Below the pieces are notes generated by a model that had not been told where the DNA came from, did no database searches, and saw only the letters and a program-made list of their open reading frames with translations. From CAZLPZ01 sp964561535 (lineage in GTDB: Bacteria > Pseudomonadota > Alphaproteobacteria > Micavibrionales > Micavibrionaceae), in assembly GCA_964561535.1 (NCBI GenBank), contig CAZLPZ010000001.1, forward strand, positions 41,784 to 105,783: DNA of 64,000 bases, read 5' to 3'. Of this stretch, positions 26,201 to 34,109 are shown in pieces. A program made the position numbers and the translations under genes. Within the stretch, counting starts at the first letter, position 1. Each line of letters starts with the position of its first letter.

Positions 26201-28848
26201 CGATTATGGATCGCGATGGAGATAAATCGAGCACAACCCTGACCTTAAACGCCAGTGATGCGACCCCCACATCTGGAAATATTATAGGATCTGTTAGCGG
26301 CGATACTTTTACAACGGTCAGTCTATCCGGTAATCTTTTAGCCGATGCCCGTGGAGGCGACGGAACATTAAAAGTATCATCTTACGCGGGCCATACAGTC
26401 CCAGTGGGATCATCCATCACTCTCAACGGTGCTGATTTAGGGGATACAGGCATTATCTCGCTTACTGTTCACTCGAATGGAAACTATACATTAATTGGTG
26501 CAACAGGCGCCTATTTTACAAATTTTACCCCTACATTCGTGATATCGGACCAAGATGGGGATATTGCAACCGTCGGGCATGTTCTGACCGTTCATAACGC
26601 CGAAACATCTGCAACAGCACCGCTAGTCAGCGCGAATACCCTGACATTCGATGAAGATTCATCCGGACGTTTGATTTTAAACATCACGAACCAAGATACA
26701 AATTCAGAAAGATTAACGATCCGTGTTACAGGTATTCCAATCGGTTGGACGATCACAGATCTTGCGGGGGGAACATTTACAAATGGTACCTGGACACGAG
26801 AACTGAGTGTAGGCGAAAGTTTAAGTAATACAGGGCCTGTTTTAAAATCACCTGCAGATTGGAACGGATCTTTAAATTTAGGTGTCAGCGCCATATCAAC
26901 GGAAATCAATGGCGATGCCGTTTCAAGTACAATCAGCGCCGTCGCCGCTGTTACCGTCACCCCGGTTAATGATGCCCCGACCATCGCTGCAACGGGCCCG
27001 GGACTTGTTTCTGAAAATGTCGCAGCCGGTACCGTTGTTTCCGGGGTCACTTTATCCCCTGCAGATATCGATAGTCTGAATGTACGTTCGGTTATCTTTG
27101 GCGGAAATACCAATAATGCGTTTTCGATTGACCCCATCACTGGCAATATTATAACCAATACAATGCTGGACCGTGAGTTAATTTCATCTTATGACCTGAT
27201 TATCCGCGCCGTTGATTCAGAAGGCCTGTCTAGTTTAGTGGCCCAAACTGTCCATATTGATGTTGGGAACGTCAATGAAGCGCCGATACTTGTGACAACC
27301 CCCTTTGGATTTGTCTCTGAAAATGTCGCGGCAGGGACGGTTGTCGCGGGGGTAACGGGGACCGGAACAACTGTTCCGGGGATCGTTATATCGGCAACTG
27401 ATATCGACAGTATCGACCTGCGTTTTGGAATTGTTGGTGGCAACATAAATAATGCATTCACCATTAATGCCATCACGGGTGTTATCACAACAACCGCCTC
27501 TCTCGATTATGAATCAATATCAGCATATGACATAGAGATCCATGTCGTTGATCCAGATGGTTTATCCAGTTCATTGCCTCACACCGTTCATATTGATATT
27601 GGTAACGTCAATGAAGCACCAACGCTTGTGGCGACAGGCCCGGGATCTGTTTCAGAAAATGTTGTAGCGGGCACTGTCGTTTCAGGACTCATAATATCCG
27701 CCACCGATATTGACAGTCCCCCACCTCGTTTCGAAATTATGGCCGGAAATACAGGCAATGCATTCACCATTAATGCCAGCACGGGGGCAATTACCACAGC
27801 GGCTGTTCTGAATTTCGAAGCTATCAATACATATGTTCTCACAATTGAAGCATATGATACAGGTGGCTTGAGAAGTGGAACCCAAACCGTCCGTATTAAT
27901 GTCGGCGATGTTAATGAAAATATCGCTATTGTTCTTCCTGCCACTGGAGGTAATGGAGCCCCTGGAGTTGGTGGTGCTGGTGGTGGAGCTCCTGGAACAG
28001 GCGCCGGTGGTGTAACAGATAGTTCTGGAGCCGCAATTGGCACAGGTTCTGGTGGTACACTTGGTGGTTCAGGGGATGTCGACAGTAATGGAGATGGAAA
28101 TTCGGGGCCCCTTGTTCTCGATCTTAACCACAATGGCATTGAATTAATCTCAATCCATCAGGGTATCCGGTTTGACATGACGAATGACGGTATCCGCGAT
28201 ATCACGGGGTGGGTCGCGGCCAGTGATGGACAACTGGCGGTGGATTTGAACGGCAATGGTATCATTGATAATCAACATGAATTATTTGGACAACCCATGG
28301 GAACGTCCCTCGATATCAATGGCTTTACAGATCTCTCAACATTTGACAACACCCACGACGGAAAAGTCGACGCGATGGACAGTGTGTGGTCAAAACTGAT
28401 CGTGTGGCAAGATTTGAATCAAGACGGTATTTCCCAAGTTAACGAAATGAAGTCCGTTACCGAATACGACATCGCCTCGATCAGTACTGATGCCGTTCGC
28501 GTGAACGAAACTGTTGCCGAAAATCATATTTATTGGGACGGTAATATCACCTTAAATGATGGGTCATCGATGGATATTGTTGATGCGTATTACCAAGTCA
28601 TTGATGGAACAAAGACCGATAATATGTCTGTATCAACATCAGCTATTGACGCCGCCATTTCTGAAACGTTGGTGGGACAATTATCATCCGATCAGACAAG
28701 CGATATCGACGCTGCCATTCACGAATTTTTGATTTTAACTGGCACGGATACGGCCGCTATATCAAGTAACATCGTTACCGAAACAACCCCGTATCACGAT
28801 ATCATCGTTATAAACGACCCTCTCGTGCAGGATAATCCGCAGGTATAA
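23278..28848 (+). CDS. Giant VCBS/cadherin-repeat surface or secreted protein (adhesin-like)
   Basis: A 1856-aa acidic, Ser/Thr/Asp/Gly-rich protein without a Sec signal peptide. Residues ~210-1110 contain tandem VCBS/Ig-like domains, each about 100 residues, with D-x-D-G-D turns (TVTDADGDTSTS, DRDGDPSGTA). Residues 1231-1545 hold three cadherin-type repeats. A Gly/Ala-rich linker follows (about 1556-1605). The C-terminal region then has Ca-binding turns as in RTX proteins: VLDLNHNGIEL, VDLNGNGIIDNQHELFG, DNTHDGKVDAMD and DLNQDGISQVNE. The last ~60 residues are acidic and aliphatic, as in type I secretion signals. It is likely exported by a type I system, not encoded here, and used in adhesion or biofilm formation. 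Family is clear, role inferred. Confidence 0.85.
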   Translation: MTISSSTPASVSVSTSGASSHDGRVFEGKNNEKSELSQSITPITLLSEDRILEQNNTLILSTSRTDALQDGQNLWIDAKIANTPKIDITDIQLRDHSDPLTLITALKIAGDIPSNLDDILENLTSLTPNITPAAGTGIVVDSPNAADMLALQDILANMEPASGDSGSSGPKNSSGFNSNVDPAILLGLDRLGAILATAGLYGLDGESDRRFESDLNLRNIPELTSINDTDLFDGFIGVSGQGNILDNDTTTSGGLVLKTILFNNVIHDVPSTGPLEIVGTMGVLSILATGDYTYTPLNASDIGTDISGVDLFTYTASDAAGLTSTATLAITVQDSIPVALDDIITADHMNLVRSGNLISGDQGGNGPLHIATINGQPIPINGLTIDNPALGYQLIIQTDGSYTLTADNLRTGTDTLTYTTVDRDGDPSGTATIALNFSDTAPIVTSKIISSTNMNLVSEGELITGADVIPDGGAHIAILGGVTLPPSGSWIMDTVDYTLTVSESGHFRLEGKNGHTTTNVTIPFTIADSDGDLSNTVNITLSVADALPIAVASGIDLQGHLDIATQMISGNYTGAINLTSHGDAIERFTLDSSAVGSFGSITLNENGTWSYALNASKTLLTSGVELVENFTYTVTDADGDTSTSNISVRIGSDGTWEVANLLPIAADGPGGTSIGEVAISGNIISSLVTSGNGVKTITSININGGPALTVSATDTTHEGTFGRLTIRGDGTYRYVGKDDLVGPETITYTVRDADGDTDTGILTLAAHDHAPTAVADTASVQGTLNIDTQMVTRTLTVTAANGVLANDTDGDGIKTVVTTTVIGTFGTLTLSADGSYTYNLNASKLALQGSPSESFSYTMRDADGDTSTATLSIGISPDGTWSTTNQLPLANADTNASTAESTVNGNVITTGPGADQLGDGQLRVVDVRLGSGAPVIVGTGVILDGTNGRLILNSDGSYAYRGFDDRNGTDTFTYTIMDRDGDKSSTTLTLNASDATPTSGNIIGSVSGDTFTTVSLSGNLLADARGGDGTLKVSSYAGHTVPVGSSITLNGADLGDTGIISLTVHSNGNYTLIGATGAYFTNFTPTFVISDQDGDIATVGHVLTVHNAETSATAPLVSANTLTFDEDSSGRLILNITNQDTNSERLTIRVTGIPIGWTITDLAGGTFTNGTWTRELSVGESLSNTGPVLKSPADWNGSLNLGVSAISTEINGDAVSSTISAVAAVTVTPVNDAPTIAATGPGLVSENVAAGTVVSGVTLSPADIDSLNVRSVIFGGNTNNAFSIDPITGNIITNTMLDRELISSYDLIIRAVDSEGLSSLVAQTVHIDVGNVNEAPILVTTPFGFVSENVAAGTVVAGVTGTGTTVPGIVISATDIDSIDLRFGIVGGNINNAFTINAITGVITTTASLDYESISAYDIEIHVVDPDGLSSSLPHTVHIDIGNVNEAPTLVATGPGSVSENVVAGTVVSGLIISATDIDSPPPRFEIMAGNTGNAFTINASTGAITTAAVLNFEAINTYVLTIEAYDTGGLRSGTQTVRINVGDVNENIAIVLPATGGNGAPGVGGAGGGAPGTGAGGVTDSSGAAIGTGSGGTLGGSGDVDSNGDGNSGPLVLDLNHNGIELISIHQGIRFDMTNDGIRDITGWVAASDGQLAVDLNGNGIIDNQHELFGQPMGTSLDINGFTDLSTFDNTHDGKVDAMDSVWSKLIVWQDLNQDGISQVNEMKSVTEYDIASISTDAVRVNETVAENHIYWDGNITLNDGSSMDIVDAYYQVIDGTKTDNMSVSTSAIDAAISETLVGQLSSDQTSDIDAAIHEFLILTGTDTAAISSNIVTETTPYHDIIVINDPLVQDNPQV
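26968..27912 (+). repeat. Three tandem cadherin-type repeats inside the surface protein
   Basis: Three coding repeats begin with NDAP/NEAP at 26968, 27274 and 27610 (residues 1231, 1333 and 1445), with unit lengths of 102, 112 and 101 residues. Each carries S-E-N-V-x-A-G-T-V-V, then D-I-D-S, then N-x-F-x-I-x-x-x-T-G. The second unit has about 10 extra residues after AGTVVAGV. Near-identity of parts of the units suggests recent duplication. Confidence 0.85.
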
Positions 28849-28882
28849 AGAGATCCAATATACTTTAACCAAAAGACCTGAT

Positions 28883-29413
28883 TTAAAGTAAGGCTTGTAA
28901 TGCCTTTAATTCAACCAACGCCGCCTGCAATGTTGCCCGTTGGTCGACCGTCAGGCCCACATTCAACTGGGTATCCATGATATCGACGTTCAAAACAACT
29001 TCCTGAATACGGGCATCAGAATTGGCCGCCATTACATCCCCCGATGCCGCGGCATGCATCGCGCTCGTCCCATGATCCGCGCCAGAATCTTTCATAAGGG
29101 ATGATTTCGTAACACCTTTTAATAATTTTTGGACGCCCCGAATGGTATATCCTTCGGCATACAATAAATGATGGATGTGTTTCAATAACGCCACATCTTC
29201 AGGGCGATAATACCGCCGCCCCCCACTGCGTTTCACGGGACGTACTTGAAAAAATTTTGTCTCCCAAAACCGCAACACATGTTGTGGGACATTCAATTCA
29301 TCACCCACTTCTGAAATGGTTCGAAACGCCCCAGCTGCCTTTTGGGAGACAGACGCCGTCGATAATTCAGACGTTTTGACTGAATGGCTCGTTTTCGTGG
29401 ACAGTGCGGTCAT
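28883..29413 (-). CDS. MerR-family transcriptional regulator
   Basis: A 176-aa protein with an N-terminal MerR winged helix at about residues 28-95: FRTISEVGDELNVPQHVLRFWE, then SGGRRYYRPEDVALLKHIH and GYTIRGVQKLLKG. The C-terminal half lacks effector cysteines and ends in a helical dimerisation-like segment. ATG 29413 is preferred because AAAGGGGATG precedes it and the longer frame runs into a dispersed repeat. It is placed directly after ihfA, an arrangement conserved in alphaproteobacteria, where the regulator's target is not generally known. Confidence 0.88.
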   Translation of the reverse strand: MTALSTKTSHSVKTSELSTASVSQKAAGAFRTISEVGDELNVPQHVLRFWETKFFQVRPVKRSGGRRYYRPEDVALLKHIHHLLYAEGYTIRGVQKLLKGVTKSSLMKDSGADHGTSAMHAAASGDVMAANSDARIQEVVLNVDIMDTQLNVGLTVDQRATLQAALVELKALQALL

Positions 29414-29442
29414 GGTAACATCCCCTTTTATAAAATTCAATT

Positions 29443-29513
29443 TGTCATCCCCGCGCAAGCGGGGATCCAGTTGATCATAAAGACTCTGGATTCCCGCATA
29501 CGCGGGAATGACA
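29443..29513. repeat. Dispersed palindromic repeat (GTCATCCCCGCG...)
   Basis: Two inverted units face each other between ihfA and merR: 29443-29469 with internal stem CCCCGC/GCGGGG, and 29487-29513 with TTCCCGC/GCGGGAA. TGTCAT and ATGACA at the outer ends are also complementary, so the whole element can fold into a branched structure. A half copy lies at 34054-34080 and degenerate pieces at 3734-3748 and 46301-46326. Such GTCATCCCCGC elements are widespread dispersed repeats in proteobacteria. Confidence 0.8.
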
Positions 29514-29537
29514 GACCTTCAAAAAACGCCCTGCATC

Positions 29538-29855
29538 TCAATCATCCGTCGTTGTCGACACAACGCCGTTAATGCGATCTTTTAAAACATGCGAGGCGCG
29601 GAAGGTTAAAACTTTGCGCGGTTTAATCGCCACTTCAACGCCGGTTTTGGGATTACGGCCAATACGTTCCCCCTTTTGCCGAACATTAAACGCGCCAAAA
29701 CCCGACAATTTCACATCGTCGCCCCCGATCAATCGATTACTGATTTCAATGAACACTGATTTGACGAGATTAGAGCTTTCATTCCGCGACAGGCCCACCT
29801 GTTCATAAACAGCTTCGGCCAAATCCGCGCGGGTAATGGTACGTTCGGTCATCAT
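29538..29855 (-). CDS. ihfA: Integration host factor subunit alpha
   Basis: A 105-aa HU/IHF-family DNA-bending protein. It has ITRADLAEAVYEQVGLSRNES, the core VKLSGFGAFNVRQKGERIGRNP (positions 50-70) with the DNA-intercalating arm, and PRKVLTFRAS. The KTGVEVAIKPR segment and position next to merR identify it as the alpha subunit. It forms a heterodimer with IHF-beta and sharply bends DNA at specific sites. Two ATG codons lie in tandem at the start (29855 and 29852). GAGGTG lies just upstream, and a candidate promoter lies at 29896-29924. Confidence 0.93.
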   Translation of the reverse strand: MMTERTITRADLAEAVYEQVGLSRNESSNLVKSVFIEISNRLIGGDDVKLSGFGAFNVRQKGERIGRNPKTGVEVAIKPRKVLTFRASHVLKDRINGVVSTTTDD

Positions 29856-29895
29856 GACACCTCGTGTGTTTTTTGAATAAAATTGGATAAAACGA

Positions 29896-29924
29896 CCCTA
29901 ACGCCGTTTTTAGGCATGAGTCAA
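29896..29924 (-). promoter_or_regulatory. Candidate promoter for ihfA
   Basis: On the minus strand, TTGACT (29919-29924) is followed after 17 bases by TTAGGG (29896-29901). The start would fall about 35 bases before the ihfA start codon. The -35 is good and the -10 is weak. Confidence 0.4.
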
Positions 29925-29992
29925 TAGGGGGAAATATGTTTTCCCCAAAGCGATCAAGGGGATGGGGGGTGAGGTTCAGGTAAGTACCATTT

Positions 29993-30973
29993 TTAAAACC
30001 GAACAACTAGCGCGCCCCAGGTGAGACCCGCACCCAACGCCTCAAGCAGCACGAGTTGTCCGGGTTTCACGCGCCCATCACGCACCGCAACGTCCAAGGC
30101 CAGCGGAATGGACGCCGCCGATGTATTCCCGTGCTGATCCACCGTCACCACCACACGATCCATACCCATCCCCAAACGGTCAGCGGTCGCCTTTATAATC
30201 CGTAAATTCGCCTGATGTGGGATCAACCAATCAATATCAGCGGGCGTCAGGTCATTTTTGATCAACGCCTCATCCACAATGCTGGCCATATGCGTCACCG
30301 CATGTTTAAACACTTCTTTTCCGTCCATATGGGTCACGCCTGCCGTGCGCGTGGTCCCAGGACCACCCGTTGCACATAAAATGCCTGCCTGCCGCCCATC
30401 CGCATACAGATGCGACGCAAGCACCCCGCGATCAGCCATTGTGCCCGCCCCATTTTGCGCCTGTAAAACAACCGCCCCTGCCCCGTCGCCGAACAAGACA
30501 CACGTCGTACGGTCATTCCAATCAATCAAATTCGTGAACCGTTCAGCGCCAATCACCAATATATTTTTGGCCCCGCCCACGGCCATAAGGCTCGAGGCGA
30601 CCGACAAGGCATAGATAAATCCTGAACATACCGCCTGCACATCAAATGCCATACACGGCGCAATCCCCAACCCGGCCTGAACCATCACAGCAACCGATGG
30701 AAACGTTCGGTCGGGGGTGGTGGTTGCGACAATAATACCGTCAATATCAGTCGCACTTAAACCGGCGGCCGCCATGGCGCGTTCAGCGGCCCGCATCGCC
30801 ATAAAAGAGGTCGGTTCGGTATCATCCGCAATGTGCCGCTCATGAATTCCTGTGCGTTGAATAATCCATTCATCGGACGTATCGACACCCCGTGTCACCA
30901 AATCATCATTTGTCACGCACGCGCGGGGCAAGTACGATCCAGTTCCGGTGATCACCGCGCGTATTACCATCAT
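29993..30973 (-). CDS. fabH: Beta-ketoacyl-ACP synthase III
   Basis: A 326-aa thiolase-fold enzyme that condenses acetyl-CoA (or another acyl-CoA) with malonyl-ACP to start fatty acid synthesis. The catalytic triad is Cys116 in VQAVCSGFIYAL, His in WLIPHQANLRII and Asn in QHGNTSAAS. Start MMVIRAVITGTGSYLPRACV and length match the family. Its start codon overlaps the plsX stop by four bases (ATGA), so both are translated together. It belongs to the conserved plsX-fabH-ihfA-merR order. Confidence 0.96.
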   Translation of the reverse strand: MMVIRAVITGTGSYLPRACVTNDDLVTRGVDTSDEWIIQRTGIHERHIADDTEPTSFMAMRAAERAMAAAGLSATDIDGIIVATTTPDRTFPSVAVMVQAGLGIAPCMAFDVQAVCSGFIYALSVASSLMAVGGAKNILVIGAERFTNLIDWNDRTTCVLFGDGAGAVVLQAQNGAGTMADRGVLASHLYADGRQAGILCATGGPGTTRTAGVTHMDGKEVFKHAVTHMASIVDEALIKNDLTPADIDWLIPHQANLRIIKATADRLGMGMDRVVVTVDQHGNTSAASIPLALDVAVRDGRVKPGQLVLLEALGAGLTWGALVVRF

Positions 30974-32028
30974 CCTGCCTCGGCCGTCACGGATGTTAAA
31001 AATGATTCCTGCCCCATCACTGCATCAATTTCAGCGGCAACGCGCCGGTTAAAATCCGTCGCAACCAATTCAGCCGCCCGTAAAATGGCATTCGCAACGC
31101 CAACAAAATCCGATCCCCCATGGCTTTTGACACATATCCCGTTCAAGCCCAAAAACATCCCCCCATTATATAAACGCGGATCAAATTGAGTTTTCAATTT
31201 TTGTAAACTGCGATACGCAAACAATCCCCCCAAAGTTGCCAGAAATGATAACCGAAATGCCTGCCGGATATATGTCCCGACCATTTTACCAACGCCTTCA
31301 GTTACCTTAATGACAACATTACCCGAAAACCCATCTGTAACCACAACATCCGTTGTACCCATCGGAATATCATTACCTTCAATAAAGCCATAAAATTTTC
31401 CTGGAAATTTAATCGTCGACAAAATACGAGCCGTCTGACGCAACTCATCATGCCCCTTCATTTCTTCAGATCCAATATTCAACAACCCCACGGTTGGATT
31501 TTCGCATCCGTGCAATGTTCGCGCATATACGGCGCCCAAGACCGCAAATTGAACCAACATTTCGGAATCACATTCAACATTTGCCCCCAGATCCAAAATA
31601 ATCGCCGGATCCTTTTTAACTGTTGGGAAAATACTGGCAATTGCGGGACGGTGAATACCCGGAAGCGTTTTTAAAATAATTTTCGCGGTCGCCATTAATG
31701 CGCCGGTATTTCCCGACGATACGATACAATCGGCTTCACCACGTGATACCGATTCAATCGCCTTACGCATACTGCTGTCGCGCCCCTGACGCAAAGCGAC
31801 AGACGGTTTTTCATGGGCAGCAATCATGACATCCGTATGATGAATGGTCGATACATCCCGTAATGCCGGTGTATGGGCCAGTTCAGCCTCAATCTCATGG
31901 GCACGCCCAAACAACATAAACCGAAGACGTGGGTTAAGTGACAGCGCACGCGCCGCGCCAGCTATCGCCGCACGCGGACCTTGATCGCCGCCCATAACAT
32001 CAAGGGCAATGGTAATGGGATGCTTCAT
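30970..32028 (-). CDS. plsX: Phosphate acyltransferase PlsX
   Basis: Converts acyl-ACP and phosphate to acyl-phosphate, the donor for PlsY in phospholipid synthesis. The sequence begins MKHPITIALDVMGGDQGP, the classic PlsX start, and contains IVSSGNTGALMA, LDLGANVECDSE, LLNIGSEEMKGH and TDGFSGNVVIKVTEG. I set the start at ATG 32028 (352 aa); a longer frame to 32076 adds 16 residues not typical of the family. PlsY is encoded at 46363-47121. A strong inverted repeat lies about 60 bases upstream. Confidence 0.96.
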   Translation of the reverse strand: MKHPITIALDVMGGDQGPRAAIAGAARALSLNPRLRFMLFGRAHEIEAELAHTPALRDVSTIHHTDVMIAAHEKPSVALRQGRDSSMRKAIESVSRGEADCIVSSGNTGALMATAKIILKTLPGIHRPAIASIFPTVKKDPAIILDLGANVECDSEMLVQFAVLGAVYARTLHGCENPTVGLLNIGSEEMKGHDELRQTARILSTIKFPGKFYGFIEGNDIPMGTTDVVVTDGFSGNVVIKVTEGVGKMVGTYIRQAFRLSFLATLGGLFAYRSLQKLKTQFDPRLYNGGMFLGLNGICVKSHGGSDFVGVANAILRAAELVATDFNRRVAAEIDAVMGQESFLTSVTAEAG

Positions 32029-32089
32029 AAAGACAATACAAAGTGAGGAAAAAGGAATATCCGAAAACACACGCAATCCCCGAAAGACA

Positions 32090-32124
32090 CCTCATTTTGT
32101 TTATTTTACAAAAACAAAATGAGG
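32090..32124. promoter_or_regulatory. 13-base-stem inverted repeat between rpmF and plsX
   Basis: CCTCATTTTGTTT (32090-32102) and AAACAAAATGAGG (32112-32124) are perfectly complementary around a 9-base loop. It lies in the 122-base gap between rpmF and plsX. It lacks a following T-tract on the minus strand, so it could be an attenuator, mRNA-stability element or processing site rather than a simple terminator. Confidence 0.55.
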
Positions 32125-32150
32125 GAATAGCGGGGGGTAACGATCTTAAA

Positions 32151-32330
32151 TTATTCCTTGGATTCGATAATTTGTTTACCACGATACATGCCGGTTTTGG
32201 TATCGACATGATGGCGACGGACAGCTTCACCGGATGTTTTATCTTCAACCCAGTTAAACGCCTTCAAAGCATGATGAGACCGACGAATCCCCTTGCGATG
32301 TACCGAAGTTTTCTTTTTAGGAACAGCCAT
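32151..32330 (-). CDS. rpmF: 50S ribosomal protein L32
   Basis: A 59-aa basic protein beginning MAVPKKKTSVHRKGIRRSHH, the standard L32 start, and ending in TKTGMYRGKQIIESKE. The zinc-binding cysteines found in some L32 forms are absent, as is usual in alphaproteobacteria. ATG 32330 is supported by AAAAAGGA upstream; the longer open frame to 32408 is not. It lies between DUF177 and plsX, a conserved order linking ribosome and lipid synthesis genes. Confidence 0.96.
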   Translation of the reverse strand: MAVPKKKTSVHRKGIRRSHHALKAFNWVEDKTSGEAVRRHHVDTKTGMYRGKQIIESKE

Positions 32331-32463
32331 GATAATAATCCTTTTTCTTGCCGAATAATATGAACTGGCGATACCTTTAACGAAAATCTCCCCAAAATGC
32401 AAGCCCAAGACACATAAAAGAAAAAATATATTATGTTTATAATCTTATAGGATGACACTTTTA

Positions 32464-33105
32464 TTAAAGACTATCCTTCCATCCTTTTAAGGCCGCGAAT
32501 GGACTATCCTCCCCCGGTGTACGCGATGGTGCATTCCCATCTTCAACGCCATGATCCTCATCGGTCCCAAAAACCACCCCTTCACGATCAGCGATCCCCA
32601 AAATCGGCAAAGCCTCGACCAAATTCACGCGCCGGGGGTACGGGTCAAGGGCGAGAGATAAAAATTGCGCCGCAACTTCTCCTAAATCGATCAGACCGCC
32701 CACCACCTGTTCCGGCTCGGCGGCTTCATCGATCAATTCGACCTCAATCGGGGTACCCTTTTGGGCGGCGCGTTGGGCCTTCGCCCGGGCAAACGGCACA
32801 ACATCCCGTCGATCGGTGAAATAGGCTTCGATATCATCTGTCACATGCGCCGCAATAGGGTCCAATGTCACAACACATTCCTGAACGACATCCGCGCTCA
32901 CGGTGCCCGTAATATGAATGACCGACCCGCCACGTTCACGCATCAGGGTCAGATGAGCAGACGCCGCATCAACAGCAACGATGCCATAGCGTTCGGCGAG
33001 ACCCCGGCACGTATCTTCATCCGCCGTTATTTTATAATGCGCAGGCGCCGTCGAGAGATCATCGACCTGAACCGTAAAGCTCCATTCGGGTTTTTTGAAT
33101 TTCAT
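32464..33105 (-). CDS. DUF177/YceD-family protein
   Basis: A 213-aa acidic protein with the DUF177 core: VQECVVTLDPIAAHV, an acidic PEQVVGGLIDLGEVAAQFLSLALDPYPR segment (positions about 140-168) and the C-terminal motif SPFAALKGWKD. YceD-type proteins are genetically linked to rpmF throughout bacteria and are implicated in rRNA or 50S biogenesis; in plants the homologue acts in 23S rRNA accumulation. Its start overlaps the cutA stop by four bases. rpmF follows after 133 bases, in which a second promoter is possible. Confidence 0.88.
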   Translation of the reverse strand: MKFKKPEWSFTVQVDDLSTAPAHYKITADEDTCRGLAERYGIVAVDAASAHLTLMRERGGSVIHITGTVSADVVQECVVTLDPIAAHVTDDIEAYFTDRRDVVPFARAKAQRAAQKGTPIEVELIDEAAEPEQVVGGLIDLGEVAAQFLSLALDPYPRRVNLVEALPILGIADREGVVFGTDEDHGVEDGNAPSRTPGEDSPFAALKGWKDSL

Positions 33106-33431
33106 GATGCTTGTTTTCCTGTTTCGTGATCAATCCAATTTAAATATCCAGGCAATCCAGCAATAATTGGAATTGCAATAATTTGTGGGAGGTCATAGGT
33201 ATGTAACGCTTGAATCCGACTTTCGACCTGATCATATAAATCAACTCGAGTTTTAATGAGCAGTACATACTCGACTGTATCGCATACTGCCCCTTTCCAG
33301 CGGTATAAGCTGTCAACTGTATGAATTTCAATACACGCCGCTAAATTTTCATCAATTAGTGTGCGGGCCATCTCGCCCGCATGCTCGCGAGACTCTGTCG
33401 TTGTTGTAATCAAAATATGTTTATGATTCAT
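33102..33431 (-). CDS. cutA: CutA-family divalent-cation tolerance protein
   Basis: A 109-aa protein of the CutA1 trimeric ferredoxin-like family. It shows ILITTTTESREHAGEMARTL, NLAACIEIHTVDSLYRWKG, EYVLLIKTR and HTYDLPQIIAIPI. The conserved Cys in LAACIE is present. CutA was linked to copper tolerance in E. coli, but its core role is uncertain. ATG 33431 is chosen because GAGGAAAA precedes it; the frame extends 14 codons upstream without family similarity. Four-base overlap with the DUF177 gene implies coupled translation. Confidence 0.92.
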   Translation of the reverse strand: MNHKHILITTTTESREHAGEMARTLIDENLAACIEIHTVDSLYRWKGAVCDTVEYVLLIKTRVDLYDQVESRIQALHTYDLPQIIAIPIIAGLPGYLNWIDHETGKQAS

Positions 33432-33438
33432 TTTTTCC

Positions 33439-34035
33439 TCATCCGACCAAGGCCCGTTGGACCTTTGGTTCATCTCTCTCCCGTTGGGAGAGGGGTAAAT
33501 CCCTGGCCATCAAATTCGTATACGAGACCGACATTAATTCTTTCAATCGCGCTGTTACATAATCAACCATCTTATCCACCTGATCATCCTGCACACCGGG
33601 CACGGTGCCGTAGATATTCCGGCACACGGCCTCATGCAACGCGCCCGCTGGCGCATCGGGATGCAGGGCCCGGGTATAGGTCAAGCACCGCCCGTTCATC
33701 GCGCGCATCATCGATTTTACCCGTTTTGGCACGCCCAAATCCCCGACCCCCATTTCACGCAACGACCGATCCATATCCCGAAACATCGCATCGAAAATCG
33801 CCTGAGCCAGAATATCGGGCGCAGCCCCAGAACCGCCTGCGCCTTGCCCGCTTTCGTTTTTAATCCTGAATAACAACATAAACACATGCAGCGCGATCAT
33901 CTCGAAGCGACCGTCCAACGTATCCGGAACGCCCCATTCCACATAAAAAACAGGCACACGCGCCGCCGAAACCGCCTGGTCATAAAGCCGCACGGCAGGC
34001 CCTTGCGCCGCTTTCCTCTTGAAATACCCAAACAT
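33439..34035 (-). CDS. Ubiquinol-cytochrome c chaperone (CBP3 family)
   Basis: A 198-aa protein with the CBP3/UPF0174 core: VPVFYVEWGVPDTLDGRFEM, LHVFMLLFRIKN, FDAMFRDMDRSLREMGVGDL and a downstream RALNG-like MMRAMNGR. In mitochondria Cbp3 assists cytochrome b synthesis and bc1 complex assembly; bacterial homologues occur in alphaproteobacteria, consistent with this organism having a bc1 respiratory complex. It starts the leftward cluster and diverges from the bamE-like lipoprotein gene. It lies seven bases before cutA, so the operon is tight. Confidence 0.9.
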   Translation of the reverse strand: MFGYFKRKAAQGPAVRLYDQAVSAARVPVFYVEWGVPDTLDGRFEMIALHVFMLLFRIKNESGQGAGGSGAAPDILAQAIFDAMFRDMDRSLREMGVGDLGVPKRVKSMMRAMNGRCLTYTRALHPDAPAGALHEAVCRNIYGTVPGVQDDQVDKMVDYVTARLKELMSVSYTNLMARDLPLSQRERDEPKVQRALVG

Positions 34036-34053
34036 TACCGACTACTCTTCCCT

Positions 34054-34080
34054 TGTCATCCCCGCGAAGGTGGGGATCCA
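34054..34080. repeat. Half copy of the dispersed GTCATCCCCGCG repeat
   Basis: TGTCATCCCCGCGAAGGTGGGGATCCA closely matches the first half of the element at 29443-29469. Its CCCC/GGGG stem is preserved. It lies in the 74-base divergent region between the CBP3 gene and the bamE-like gene. Confidence 0.7.
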
Positions 34081-34109
34081 ACCCCACTTTAGGGAAACCG
34101 TATTCAAAA

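Noticed and set aside
26592..28139. Minus-strand frames of 183-188 codons inside the surface protein gene
   Set aside because: Val/Thr/Pro-rich mirror images of the repetitive VCBS/cadherin coding sequence.
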